A stretch of DNA of 64,000 nt from Actinoplanes sp. TBRC 11911 (GCF_012933445.1 NZ_JABBNC010000005.1:186001-250000), one strand, 5' to 3'; positions 50,454 through 60,500 are shown, counted from the first letter of the stretch. Numbers and translations: made by a program. Notes: generated from the sequence alone by a model not told the origin.

Positions 50454-51932
50454 ATGTTGGTGCCCGCTGCGCTGGCGCGTGCCCTGGCGCGCCATGGCGT
50501 GCGCACCGTCTTCGGGGTGACCGGCGACGCGAACCTGCTCCTGGTGGACAGTTTCGTCGCGAACGGCGGTGACTACGTCGCGGCCGCGAGCGAACCGGGC
50601 GCCACGCACATGGGCTTCGGCTACGCCTCCTTGACCGGACGGCCCGGCGTGGTGACGGTCACCCCCGGTCCCGGCCTCACGAAGACGCTCACCGGCCTGA
50701 TCGAGGGCGTGCGCGGCCGGGTGCCGATGCTGCTGATCGCCGCGGACACGGACACGACGAACCGGTCCGACGTACGCGACATCGCACAGCGTGACGTGGT
50801 CCTTCCCACCGGCGCCGGTTTCGAGCAGGCCCGTACGCCCGAGACCACGCTCGCCGACCTCGCCACGGCGATGCGCCGCGCGATCACCGAGCACCGTCCG
50901 GTGGTGTTCAACGTGCCGGCCGACTACGCACGGCGCGACATCGACTACTGGGACGTGCCGCTGCACCTGCCGGAGGCGCAACGGATCGTGCCGGATCCGG
51001 CCGCGGTGCGGCACGCCGTGCGGGAGATCGCGGCGGCGCAACGACCCGTGGTGCTGGCCGGTCGCGGCGCGATCGAGGCCCGGTCGCCGGTGCTGCGGCT
51101 GGCCGAGCGGATCGGCGCGCCGCTGGCGACCACGCTCAAGGCCAAGGACCTGTTCCGGCGCGAGCCGTTCGACATGGAGGTGGCGGGCGACCTGGCCGGG
51201 CCGGTGACCCGCGAGATCCTGGACTCGGCGGATCTGCTCATCAGTTTCGGGGCGGCGCTGGACGCGTCCACGACCCGGCACGGCACGCTGCTGAGCGGCA
51301 AGCGTCTCGTGGTGGTCGACGTGGAGCACCGGGTCGTGCCGGAGGCGCACGTGACCGTGCGGGGCGACGCGTCCGAGACCGCGCAGGCCCTGCTGGACGC
51401 GGTCGACGTGCGCGAGCTGCCGCCGAGCGGGTTCCGCACCGAGGCGATGGCCGAGCGGCTGGCCGAGCAGAAAGCAGGGCCCGCCACCCTGTTGCGCCGC
51501 CTGGACGAGGTGCTGCCCGAGCGCCGCGCCGTGGTCGTCGACTATGGACGGTCCATGATGGACGCTTTCCGCTACCTGCATCCGGGTGACCCACGGGCGT
51601 ACGTGCTGCCGGTGAATTTCGGCTCGGGCGGCATGGGCATGGGCGCGGCGGTCGGCGCCGCGGCCGGACGGCAGGCCGAACCGGTGGTGCTGGCCTGCGG
51701 CGACGAGGAGTTCCTGCGCGGCGGCCAGGCCGAGTTCGCCACCGCGGCACGGCTCGGCCTGGACATCATCGTGATGGTGTACGACCACAGCCCGGTCCTG
51801 TCGATGGCCCGGATCGCCGAGGCGCTCGGCGGCGAGGGACTGACCGTGGCCGGGATCGACGACATGGACCACGCGGCGAAGGCGATCGCGGACCGGACCG
51901 GGCCGCTGCTGATCGACCTGCCCGCCTGGTGA
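50454..51932 (+). CDS. Thiamine-diphosphate enzyme (acetolactate synthase-like)
   Basis: A 492-aa protein with the three-domain fold of TPP decarboxylases. The N-terminal pyrimidine domain holds VFGVTGDANLLLVDSF and ASEPGATHMGFGYA with the activating Glu. A central domain follows (VVLAGRGAIEARSPVLRLAERIG). The C-terminal PP domain reads ACGDEEFLRGGQAEFATAARLGLDIIVMVYDH. The usual GDG-x(26)-NN metal motif therefore reads GDE...DH, with Asp kept but Gly and Asn changed. Activity may be altered. AGGAGG precedes ATG 50454. A strong hairpin follows. Confidence 0.85.
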   Translation: MLVPAALARALARHGVRTVFGVTGDANLLLVDSFVANGGDYVAAASEPGATHMGFGYASLTGRPGVVTVTPGPGLTKTLTGLIEGVRGRVPMLLIAADTDTTNRSDVRDIAQRDVVLPTGAGFEQARTPETTLADLATAMRRAITEHRPVVFNVPADYARRDIDYWDVPLHLPEAQRIVPDPAAVRHAVREIAAAQRPVVLAGRGAIEARSPVLRLAERIGAPLATTLKAKDLFRREPFDMEVAGDLAGPVTREILDSADLLISFGAALDASTTRHGTLLSGKRLVVVDVEHRVVPEAHVTVRGDASETAQALLDAVDVRELPPSGFRTEAMAERLAEQKAGPATLLRRLDEVLPERRAVVVDYGRSMMDAFRYLHPGDPRAYVLPVNFGSGGMGMGAAVGAAAGRQAEPVVLACGDEEFLRGGQAEFATAARLGLDIIVMVYDHSPVLSMARIAEALGGEGLTVAGIDDMDHAAKAIADRTGPLLIDLPAW

Positions 51933-51937
51933 GAGAC

Positions 51938-51975
51938 GTGCGGGCGTCCGGGGAGTCGGCCCCGGGCGCCCGCAC
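51938..51975 (+). terminator. Long GC-rich hairpin terminator
   Basis: GTGCGGGCGTCCGGGG (51938-51953) pairs with CCCCGGGCGCCCGCAC (51960-51975), 16 bp with one wobble and a 6-nt loop. It begins 6 bp after the TPP enzyme stop and is followed by CCTGTTTGTC. Confidence 0.85.
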
Positions 51976-52099
51976 CCTGTTTGTCAGTGGGCGTACGCCG
52001 CGACCTCCCGGGCACACTCGTTTGCCACTGCTTACGCACTGACAGTTCCTAGCGTCGAACGCGTCCGCGGCCAGCCCGGCCGCGATCCAGGAGCGAGCG

Positions 52100-52729
52100 A
52101 TGCCGGCAACCGACACCACCGATGGCCTCACCGACTTCCTGGCCGTACGCGATCGGCTCTTGCGTATCGCCGCCCACATCGTCGGCGGCGCGTCCGAGGC
52201 CGAGGACGTCGTCCAGGACGCGTGGCTGCGCTGGAACCGCACCGACCGCAGCGTCGTGCGGGACGCGCCCGCCTTTCTCAGCCTCACGACGGCCCGGTTG
52301 TCGGTCGGCGTGGTCCAGTCCGCCCGGGTGCGCCATCGCGACGCGGCCGAGCTGCCGACCGACCGGCCGGAGCCGGACGCCGACCCGGCCATCGCGGTCG
52401 AACGCGGCGACGGGCTGCGCCACGCCGTGGTGCGGCTGGTCCAGCGGCTCAGCCCCCGGGAGCGGGCCGCCTACGTGCTACGCGAGGCGTTCGGCTACTC
52501 CCACCGCGAGATCGGTGACCTGCTCGGGCTCACCGAGTCGAACGCGCGCCAGCTGGTCCGGCGGGCCCGCGTCCGGGTGGATGCGGACGCGATCCGGCCC
52601 GCGTCATCGGCGGCCGAGGGGCGCCTGCTCGGGGCTTTCCTGCAGCTCGCCAGCACCGGGAACCCCCGCGCCCTGGCCGAGGTGGCGCAGGACACAGATC
52701 AAGCCGACGGGTGCACCAGCGGCTGGTAG
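52100..52729 (+). CDS. ECF-type sigma factor, short C-terminus
   Basis: A 209-aa protein. Region 2 is FLAVRDRLLRIAAHIVGGASEAEDVVQDAWLRW. Region 4 is LSPRERAAYVLREAFGYSHREIGDLLGLTESNARQLVRRARVRV. This is the SigJ/ECF41-like layout, which normally continues into a SnoaL-like domain of about 100 residues. Here only its beginning (GRLLGAFLQLASTGNPRALAEV) is present before the stop. The end looks truncated or degraded. AGGAG lies 8 nt before ATG 52100. It lies 36 bp before the split VOC gene. Confidence 0.8.
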   Translation: MPATDTTDGLTDFLAVRDRLLRIAAHIVGGASEAEDVVQDAWLRWNRTDRSVVRDAPAFLSLTTARLSVGVVQSARVRHRDAAELPTDRPEPDADPAIAVERGDGLRHAVVRLVQRLSPRERAAYVLREAFGYSHREIGDLLGLTESNARQLVRRARVRVDADAIRPASSAAEGRLLGAFLQLASTGNPRALAEVAQDTDQADGCTSGW

Positions 52730-52765
52730 CGTGGCGGCAAACCACCGCGACTACCCTGCGAAGTC

Positions 52766-52862
52766 ATGACCACGATCTCCGTCATGCTCGCGGTGCCGGA
52801 CGCCGCGTCGGCATCCGCCTGGTACCGGAGAGCCCTCGGCGCCACCGAGCTGTGGACCCTAG
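52766..52862 (+). pseudogene. VOC (glyoxalase-like) gene, 5' part, split by element copy 3
   Basis: MTTISVMLAVPDAASASAWY continues to RRALGATELWTL. This is the normal N-terminus of a small vicinal-oxygen-chelate protein. The frame then enters the inserted element and stops at 52868-52870, 34 residues in. The missing continuation GSVIDPEFHGAPFFVA is found in frame at 54181 after the element. Joining CCCTAG to GCTCGG restores a smooth reading ELWTLGSVIDPEFHG. Confidence 0.8.
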
Positions 52863-54176
52863 ACGAGTAAGTGCCAAGCCGAGTCAGTGGCCGTAGGCGA
52901 ATCAGCGATCTGATCGCCGTCCGTCCGCCAGCCCCCGCTACCCCTCTCGCACATATCCGACATTTCCTGAAATTTACTGGATCGGCCGGGCCGCTGGACA
53001 GGCGGGCTCGGCGCGCGGCCGCGCCGCGCTTCCATTCCGTGAGACGTGGTGACCGCCTGCTGAGACCCGCGCCCGCATCATGGACCCACCGCCCGCGATG
53101 TGGGACCAACGTCCATTGTAGAGAATAGCTTTGTCACGTAACGAGGCTTTCGCCCGGCGGCTTTCTCCGGCCGAATGTGAACCTTGGAGAGTTATGGCTC
53201 GTATGGGCCTGCGAAAAAATAACTCGTAGTTTCGCGTTTTGTACCGATTTATCCCATGGCGGCTGGCTGACCAGCGGCTTTGTCGGAAGTTATCTGTCCA
53301 GTGAAGACGTCCAGGCTTGGCGAACGCGCAGGTAACGAAGCTGCCTTAGCAGATCGAATGGCCGAAATCAGCAACACGCCGAGTTAATTCCGTACGCGCA
53401 CTATGTGGGCCCAACTCTCCAAGGTTCACAAAAATCCACGATGTGACCGCGGTGTCCACATAGCGGAACTGTTCAGCTGGTTCTCGCCGCTCACCCTGCG
53501 ATGCGTCGGCCTTCCGTGGCGGACCTGCTAGGCCGGTCGCTGTGGGGAGCTGGGAGGTTCCGGCCGTGACAGGTGCCCACACCCGCTGTGGGTCGCCACG
53601 GTGTGGGGAACCACAGCCCCCCAGCCGTCGCGACTCTCCACACGTGGGTGAGGGTGGCCGCGGTGTGGACAACCGCAACCTCCCCGCCGTCGCGACTCCC
53701 CACACGCGGGTGAGGGTGGCCGCGGTGTGGACAACCACAGCCTCCCCGCCGTCGCGACTCTCCACACGTGGGTGAGGGTGGCCGCGGTGTGGACAACCGC
53801 AACCTCCCCGCCGTCGCGACTCCCCACACGCGGGTGAGGGTGGCCGCGGTGTGGACAACCGCAACCTCCCCGCCGTCGCGACTCTCCACACGCGGGTGAG
53901 CGTGGCCGCGGTGTGGGCAACCACAGCCTCCCCGGCGTCGCTACTGCCCACACCCGGGTGGGGCGCGCCCACTGTGGGGAGCTGGGACCTGCGCGGGCCT
54001 GGCGGCGCCGCCTCGCACGGGGACTCCCGGCCGACGGAAGCAGCTGAACAGTTACACATAGCGGGACCGCCCGGCCGAACGGATCACCACAGCACCTCAG
54101 CTCCGGCACCACCGCGCAACTGCCACACCGCGACCAGATCACTCACCGCCTACCACCACGGTCAGGACTTACTCGC
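52863..54176. mobile_element. Interspersed non-coding element, copy 3, with target duplication
   Basis: A 1314-bp insert between two halves of a VOC gene. Its ends are ACGAGTAAGTGCC (52863) and GGACTTACTCGC (to 54176), an inverted repeat of about 10 bp with one mismatch. CTAG flanks it on both sides (52859-52862 and 54177-54180). Inside lie, from left: a region homologous to the right side of copy 2; arms GAACCTTGGAGAGTT (53179-53193) and AACTCTCCAAGGTTC (53413-53427), separated here by about 220 bp of low-GC sequence; and the core 53467-54053 with its 17-bp inverted repeat and the 62-bp array. No transposase or other credible gene is inside. It is inverted relative to copies 1 and 2. Confidence 0.85.
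53580..53960. repeat. 62-bp tandem array with DnaA-box-like sites
   Basis: Six sites lie exactly 62 bp apart: TGTGGGGAA (53602), TGTGGACAA (53664, 53726, 53788 and 53850) and TGTGGGCAA (53912). TGTGGACAA reads TTGTCCACA on the other strand, the actinobacterial DnaA box. Each unit also carries CTCTCCACA or CTCCCCACA on the given strand, so sites occur in converging pairs. GTGTCCACA at 53452-53460 is one base off. The corresponding sites in copies 1 and 2 read TGTGGGGA/TTCCCCACA. Confidence 0.8.
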
Positions 54177-54300
54177 CTAGGCTCGGTCATCGACCCGGAA
54201 TTCCACGGAGCGCCGTTCTTCGTCGCGCAGCCCGAGGACAACGGGTGGGAAAGCCCCACGGTGCTAGGGACGGATAGAGGTCTTCGTCGACGATCCCGCA
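54177..54300 (+). pseudogene. VOC gene, 3' part, decayed
   Basis: After the CTAG duplication the frame continues GSVIDPEFHGAPFFVAQPED and NGWESPTVLGTD, as expected for the middle of a VOC protein. A frame change follows; a shifted frame then shows IEVFVDDP, the next conserved block. The rest of the fold (about 50 residues, with the last metal ligand) is missing. So the gene was already, or has since become, non-functional. Confidence 0.7.
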
Positions 54301-54357
54301 CGGGGCAACGGGGCACCACCCGGTCACGGGCTACCGGGGGCGGCATAACATCGCGCC

Positions 54358-55278
54358 GTGACTGCCGCCACTCTCCGGGACCTGCTCGACGCCGACCATG
54401 TCACCCACGTGCCGGGTGTCTTCGATCCGGCGAGCGCCGCCCTCGCGGTGCGTGCCGGGAACCGGGCGGTGCTGCTGTCCGGCGCGGCGGTGGCGGCCAC
54501 GATGCGCGGGCGGCCCGGTGTCGAGGTCACGCCGCCTACCCAGATCGCCGACCGCGCGGCGACGATCAAGCCGGCGCTGGGCGACGTGCCGTTGCTGGCC
54601 GACGCCGATCTCGGCTACGACGACCGGTCGGACGCGGTGTGGACCGCGCTGGCGTACGAGCGGGCCGGGGTCGGCGGCCTGCACCTGGACGACGGCGCGA
54701 ACCCGGCGCGGGCCACGACCCGGATCGCCGAGCTGGCCGAGCGTGTGCCGTCGGTCGTGGTGATCGCCCGCGCCACCGGGACCGGGCCGGCCGACATGGT
54801 CGCGCGCTGCCGGGCGTACGCGGCGGCCGGCGCACACGCGGTGCTGCCGGTGGGCGTCGCCGACCGGGCGCGGTTGACGGAGATCCGTAACGCTCTTCCG
54901 GGCGTACGGCTGGCAATCAGTCGGTCGGAAAGCGCGACCGCCTGCCCGGCGCTGAGTGACGCCGAGCTCGCGGCCCTGGGTGTGCGTCTGGTGCTGCATC
55001 CGCTGGCGGCGGTGCGGTCCGCGCTGGCCGCGATGGCCGCGGCGTACCGGGAGATTCTCGACGAGGGCGAGGCCCAGCAGGAGCTGTCGTGGGCCGAGTT
55101 CGCCGAGCTGACCGGCCAGGAGCCGGTGCCACCCCTTCAGGACATTTCCCGGTACGCCGGTGAGCCGTCCCCGGAGCCGTGGCTGAACCCGCCTCGGCCC
55201 CGTCCCGGACGGCCCTCCCCCTCGGGGCCGTCCGGAGTTCAACAGGACGTGGAACGCCTCGACCGTCTCGGCACTTAG
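54358..55278 (+). CDS. Isocitrate lyase / PEP mutase-superfamily protein
   Basis: A 306-aa TIM barrel with a GTG start. The order HVPGVFDPASAALAVRAG, PLLADADLGYDD (metal Asp), GGLHLDDGA and VVVIARATGTG follows the PEP-mutase/methylisocitrate-lyase superfamily. The catalytic KKCGH loop of the lyases is absent, and IARTDA reads IARATG. It may therefore be a hydrolase, another C-C lyase or an inactive member. The C-terminal 30 residues are Pro-rich. The stop overlaps that of the convergent MMPL gene. Confidence 0.8.
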   Translation: MTAATLRDLLDADHVTHVPGVFDPASAALAVRAGNRAVLLSGAAVAATMRGRPGVEVTPPTQIADRAATIKPALGDVPLLADADLGYDDRSDAVWTALAYERAGVGGLHLDDGANPARATTRIAELAERVPSVVVIARATGTGPADMVARCRAYAAAGAHAVLPVGVADRARLTEIRNALPGVRLAISRSESATACPALSDAELAALGVRLVLHPLAAVRSALAAMAAAYREILDEGEAQQELSWAEFAELTGQEPVPPLQDISRYAGEPSPEPWLNPPRPRPGRPSPSGPSGVQQDVERLDRLGT

Positions 55279-57329
55279 ACCGGTTCGAGGACCCGGGGTG
55301 AAGGTGTCGCCGGCGTGGCTGGAGGCACCCGCAGGACACGGGCCGCCCAGCCCGGCAGCCACCAGTTCCACTTGCCGAACAACGAGACCGTCGCCGGGAC
55401 CAGCAGGCTCCGGACCACTGTCGCGTCGAGCAGAATGCCGGCGCCCAGGGCGGTCGCGAGCATCTTCACGTCGGTCTCCGGGGCGGTGGCCAGCGAGACG
55501 AACGCCAGGAACAGGATCAGCGCCGCGCTCGTGACCAGCCGCCCGGTGCGGCCGATGCCCTCGACGATCGCAGTCCGGGTGTCGCCGCTGCGGTCGTACT
55601 CCTCGCGGGTGCGGGCCAGGATGAACACCTCGTAGTCCATGGACAGGCCGAACAGGAACGCGAACGTCATCACCGGCAGCCAGAACGTGACCGCACCGGT
55701 CGCCGGGATGCCCCAGATCGCGTCCGAGCCATGGCCGTGCTGCCAGACGATGACCACGACGCCGTACGTGGCGACCATCGACAGCAGGTTGAGCACGATC
55801 GCCTTGGCCGCCAGCAGCAGCGAGCGGAACGCGCGGGCCAGCAGCACGAAGGTGATCAGGCTGATGGCGGCCAGCAGATACGGGAACGGTTGGTACAGCG
55901 CGTGTTCGGCGTCCACCTCCAGCACCCCCGGGCCACCGATCAAGGCATCGGTCGAGCCCCGTACGCGTTGGATGGTCGCCTTGCCCGCGTCGGTGCTCGC
56001 CTCGTCGACGGGCAGCACGATCGTCAGCGGCCCGGTGGTCACGGTGGCGTACGTGCCGTCGACCGGCGGAGGCGTACCGAGGGAAAGCATGGGGGTGAGC
56101 ACGCCGCTGGGGATGCCGGCGTCGGTCAGCTCGCGCAGGCCCTGCGCCGCGGCCGGAGGGGCGGCCTGGGCGACCGCGGCGCTGCCGGCCTCGCCGAGCC
56201 GCATGCCGGTCGCGGTGAAGGTGAGCGCGCCGAGGATCGCGAGCGCGGCGACCACGGCGAGCCAGCGCAGGCGCACCACACCGGACGCCCAGGCCCGCCA
56301 GGCCCGGCTCGCCGACCGGTCGCTGCGAATCCGCGGCCACAGCAGACGCTGCCCGAACCGGGCCAGCAGCACCGGGAGCAGGGTCAGGGTCGCCAGCACG
56401 CTGATCAGCGGGATGAGCATGCCGCCGATGCCGACGCTGCGCAGGAACGGAACCGGGAGCACGACCAGGGCGAGCAGGCCGATCGCCACGGTGACGCCGC
56501 TGAGCAGCACGGCCCGCCCGGCGTGCGCCATCGCGCGGTGGATCGCCTCGTCGCCACGGTGACCGTGGGCCTGTTCCTCGCGCCATCGGGTGGCCAGCAG
56601 CAGCGAGTAGTCGATGGCGACGCCGAGCCCGATCAGCGCGACCAGGAACTGCACGATGACGCTGACGTCGGTGATGGCGGTCAGGGCGAGCACGACGAGG
56701 AACGTGGTGAGGATCGACACCGCGGCGATCAGCAGCGGCAGCAGGGCGAGCAGGGACGCGAACACGAACGCGAGCACGGCCAGCGCACCGAGGCCGCCGA
56801 GCAGCGTTTCGGTCAGCACGCTGGTGCCGGAGCCGGTGTTGCCGCCGGTGTTGAGCGCGCCGATCCCGGTGACGTGCACGGTGCTGCCCGGTGGCAGGGC
56901 CGTCTGGATGGCGGCGGTCACGCCGGCGCCTTTGCCGGGTCCGTGCCCGGCCGACGGGACGAAGACCAAAGCGAATTGGGTACGCCCGTCCGAGCCGAGA
57001 AATCGGTTGTCCTTCGTGGACGGATAGGAGACGACGCGTACCGAGGGATCGGCTTGTGCGGCCGCGGCGAAGGCGTCGCGGGTGGCGTCCGGTGGCGTAC
57101 CGGCGGGCAGCGTGACGACCGGCACCAGCGGGTATTCGGTGCCGCCCGCGCCGTATGCCGTGAGGACGGCCCGGTTGGCGCGGTCGGCGTCGGTGCCGGG
57201 GAAGGTGAAGTCCTGGTCGAGCGCGCCGGAGAGCCGCCCGGCGGTGGCCGCGCCGGCCAGGAAGACGACGAGCCAGGCCAGCGTCACGGCCAGCTTGTGG
57301 CGGAGCACGAAAGCGGAGAGACCGTTCAT
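55275..57329 (-). CDS. MMPL-family (RND) transporter
   Basis: A 684-aa membrane protein with two repeats of six membrane segments. Each half holds an MMPL-type signature: GLGVAIDYSLLLATRWREE and FLFGLSMDYEVFILARTREEY, both with the conserved GxxxDY proton-relay Asp-Tyr. Large outer loops follow segments 1 and 7. Such pumps export lipids or hydrophobic compounds. The ATG at 57329 begins before the first segment (LAVTLAWLVVFLAGAATAG). No lipid-synthesis gene is beside it. A downstream gene of the same operon is not visible. Confidence 0.92.
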   Translation of the reverse strand: MNGLSAFVLRHKLAVTLAWLVVFLAGAATAGRLSGALDQDFTFPGTDADRANRAVLTAYGAGGTEYPLVPVVTLPAGTPPDATRDAFAAAAQADPSVRVVSYPSTKDNRFLGSDGRTQFALVFVPSAGHGPGKGAGVTAAIQTALPPGSTVHVTGIGALNTGGNTGSGTSVLTETLLGGLGALAVLAFVFASLLALLPLLIAAVSILTTFLVVLALTAITDVSVIVQFLVALIGLGVAIDYSLLLATRWREEQAHGHRGDEAIHRAMAHAGRAVLLSGVTVAIGLLALVVLPVPFLRSVGIGGMLIPLISVLATLTLLPVLLARFGQRLLWPRIRSDRSASRAWRAWASGVVRLRWLAVVAALAILGALTFTATGMRLGEAGSAAVAQAAPPAAAQGLRELTDAGIPSGVLTPMLSLGTPPPVDGTYATVTTGPLTIVLPVDEASTDAGKATIQRVRGSTDALIGGPGVLEVDAEHALYQPFPYLLAAISLITFVLLARAFRSLLLAAKAIVLNLLSMVATYGVVVIVWQHGHGSDAIWGIPATGAVTFWLPVMTFAFLFGLSMDYEVFILARTREEYDRSGDTRTAIVEGIGRTGRLVTSAALILFLAFVSLATAPETDVKMLATALGAGILLDATVVRSLLVPATVSLFGKWNWWLPGWAARVLRVPPATPATPSPRVLEPV

Positions 57330-57503
57330 GCCTGCTGACGATGCCGGTCGGGGCCGCCCGGGTCGTCCCGCCAGGGATGACACCTGCGGGTACCGCGTGG
57401 AGGGCAGACTACGCCCCCGGTGGTAGTGAGGACGAAAAGGGCCTAAAACGGGCGGGGCTTTGCTTACGTTGAGTGAAAGTCACTGCCAGGTACAGGGGTC
57501 CCG

Positions 57504-60500
57504 ATGCACATTCGTTCCGCGCGGCGGGTCATGGCCGTCCTTGCCTTGGCGCTGATCGCGAGCGGGTTTGTGTCGTGGGGGCCGGCGGCGCCCGCCCAGG
57601 CCGTCCCGCTTCCTCCCCTCCCCGTCGCGGGGTCGGATCCGTACGCGGACATCTACGTCATCAGCCAGTACTTGGTCGGGCCGGCAAAGCGCATCCCGGC
57701 CGGCGGCACCGCCTCCAGCATGGGCATCCCCATGCAGGAGCCGTACCAGCTGACGCGCACGCCCAGCGGGGTGATCTACATAGCCGAGTACGCGAGCGGG
57801 CAGCCGGGCGCCGGAAGCATCGAGCGGATCGCCGCGGACGGCACCCGGAGCACCTTCCTCGGCAACTTGACCGCTTCCATGGCGGTGAACGTCGACTCCA
57901 CCGGCGCCGTCTACGCCGGCGGAGCAGGCTGGCTGATGAAGGTGGCCGGCGGGGTCCAGACTCCGATCACGGTGCCGGGCGGTGTCGTGGCGTACGGGAT
58001 CGCGATCGATCCGAACGACAACGCCTACGTGACCGACAAGATCCGCAACCGCATCATCAAGGTGACCAGCGACGGCACCGTCAGCGTGTACGCCACCGGC
58101 ATCACCGCGCCGATGGCCGTCGAGGCCGGCGCCGATGGCGTGCTCTACGTGTCGACGAACGGCCTCCGGATTCAGAAGATCACCCCGGGCGGCGTCGTCA
58201 GCGAGTTCGCCAAGCTGAGCAGTCCAGCCCTCGACCTGGCCCTGGACGGACGCGGCAACCTCTTCGCCGCGGACCCCCAGGCCGGAGCGGTGATCAAGTT
58301 CCCGCCCACGTTCGCGGGCGGCTACCTGCCCGGCCCCGCGGTCGTCACCGGCCTCGGCTGGCCGACCGGTATCGCCGTCGTTTCCACGCCGCCGCCGCCC
58401 GCCACCGTCACCGGCACGCCCGGCGCCAGCAAGGTGGCGGTCTCCTGGACCGCGTCGGCGACCTACAGCGGCGCGGCGGTCACCGACTACAAGGTGACGT
58501 CGAACCCGGAGAGCAAGACCTGCACCACGAACGGCGCCCTCACCTGCGACGTCGCCGGCCTGAGCCCGACCCAGGGGTACACGTTCACGGTCCAGGCCAG
58601 CAACGACCACGGGACGACCTGGTCCGAGCCCAGCCCGCCGTCCAGCTTGGCCGCACCGCTCACGCTCACCGCGCCGGCCGCGCCCGCGAGCCTTACCGTA
58701 ACGCCGGCCAACGGCGGGCTCGATCTCAGCTTCCCGCCCGCGGCCGACGGCGGCAGTGCGATCCAGCGGTACGAGGTGTCGGTCGGTGCCGGGAACTGGA
58801 CGACACTGCCCACCAGCGGCACCAATCCGCTCACGGCGACGGTCGGTAACCTCACGAACGGGATCTCGTACGGGATCGGGGTGCGCGCGGTCAACGCTGT
58901 CGGTGACGGCGCTGTGGTCACCGGGAGTGGCATTCCCCGTACGGTCCCGGGCGCGCCCGTCCTGCAGTCGGCCACCCGGGGTGACGGTTCGGCGGATCTG
59001 GTGATCGCGCCGCCGCTCGATGATGGTGGCAACGGGGTGTCCGGCTACGAATACACCACCGGCGGCAGCTGGAACGCCTTGACCACGAGCGCCGGGAGCG
59101 GCGGCACCCGGACTGCGACGATCACCGCCTTGGCCAACGGCACCTCGTACGGCGTGAAGGTGCGTGCGCTGAACCTCGCCGGGCCCGGCGCGGACAGCAA
59201 CGCGCTGACGGTCACTCCGGCCACCACGCCGCGGAAGCCGACGCAGCTCGTGGCGACCCGGGGCGACACGGCCCTGGACCTGTCCTTCCTGCCGCCGGGC
59301 GATGTCGGCGGCGACGCGATCACCCGGTACGACGTGTCGACCGACGACGGCTCGCACTGGTCCACAATGTCCACCACGGCCGGTACCGGCGGCACCCGCA
59401 CCGGCACGATCGGTGGGCTGATCAACGGCACGACCTATCCCGTACGCGTCCGGGCCGCGAACACGGTCGGCGACGGCGCGGCGAGTGACGCGATCACGGG
59501 CGTTCCCGCGACCACGCCCGCCGCGCCGACCGGGCTCTCGGTCAGTCCCGGCACCGGCGCCGTGACCGTCACCTTCACGCCGGGTGTGACCGGCGGCGAC
59601 CCGGTGACGCGCTACGAGGTGTCCACCGGCTCGGCCGGCTGGGCGACGCTGCCCACCGCATCGGGCACCGGCGGCACGCTCACCGGTTCGTTCGGCGGCC
59701 TGGTGCCCGGCACGATTTATCCCGTACGCGTCCGCGCCGTGAACGGGGTCGGCGACGGTGCGGCCAGCGCGGCCGTCAATGGCAGCCCGTCGCCGGTCGT
59801 GCCCGGCGCCCCGACCGGACTGAGCGCGGCGGCAGCCTCCGCGGCGGCGGCGGTGACCTTCACGCCGCCCTCCTCCGACGGGGGCATGCCGATCTACGGT
59901 TACGAATACACGGTGGACAACGGCACGAGCTGGAAGCCGTTGCCGACCGCCGCCGGGGCGGGTGGCACCCGCACCGGCCGCGTCCCCGGATTGTCCAACA
60001 ACGTCGCCTACACGGTGATGCTCCGGGCGCGCAACGACGTCGGCCCGGGAGATGCCTCGGCCGGTGCGTCGGTCACGCCGGCGGCGGTGCCGCCCGGTGC
60101 ACCCGCCGGCGTCACCGCGGTGCGGGGTGCCGGTGCCGTGTCGCTGACCGTCACCCCGCCCACGAACACGGGCAGTGACCCGGTGACGGCGTACGAGTGG
60201 ACCATCGACGACGGGTCGAGCTGGCACACGTTGACGACGGCCCCCTCGCGAACAGGCACGGTGACCGGGCTGACCAACGGCACGGCGTACACGTTCAAGG
60301 TGCGCGCCCGGACGGGCTCCGGCCCCGGTCCGGCCGGCGCCGGTGTCTCGGCGACCCCGGCGACCACACCGGACGCGCCGACGGTGTCCTCCGTCGCGTC
60401 CCTCGCCGGCGGCCTGGAGGTCGCCTTCACGCCGGGTGCGACCGGCGGCGACCCGATCACCGGGTATGAGATCTCCACCGATGACGGCGACAGCTGGCGG

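Noticed and set aside
53346..54059. Long open frames across the 62-bp arrays (also near 5925-6365, 42236-42583 and 53491-54142) that read as repetitive proteins
   Set aside because: All six frames are open because the GC-rich repeats lack stops. The 62-bp period shifts frame every unit, there are no ribosome sites, and frames are not conserved between the three copies.
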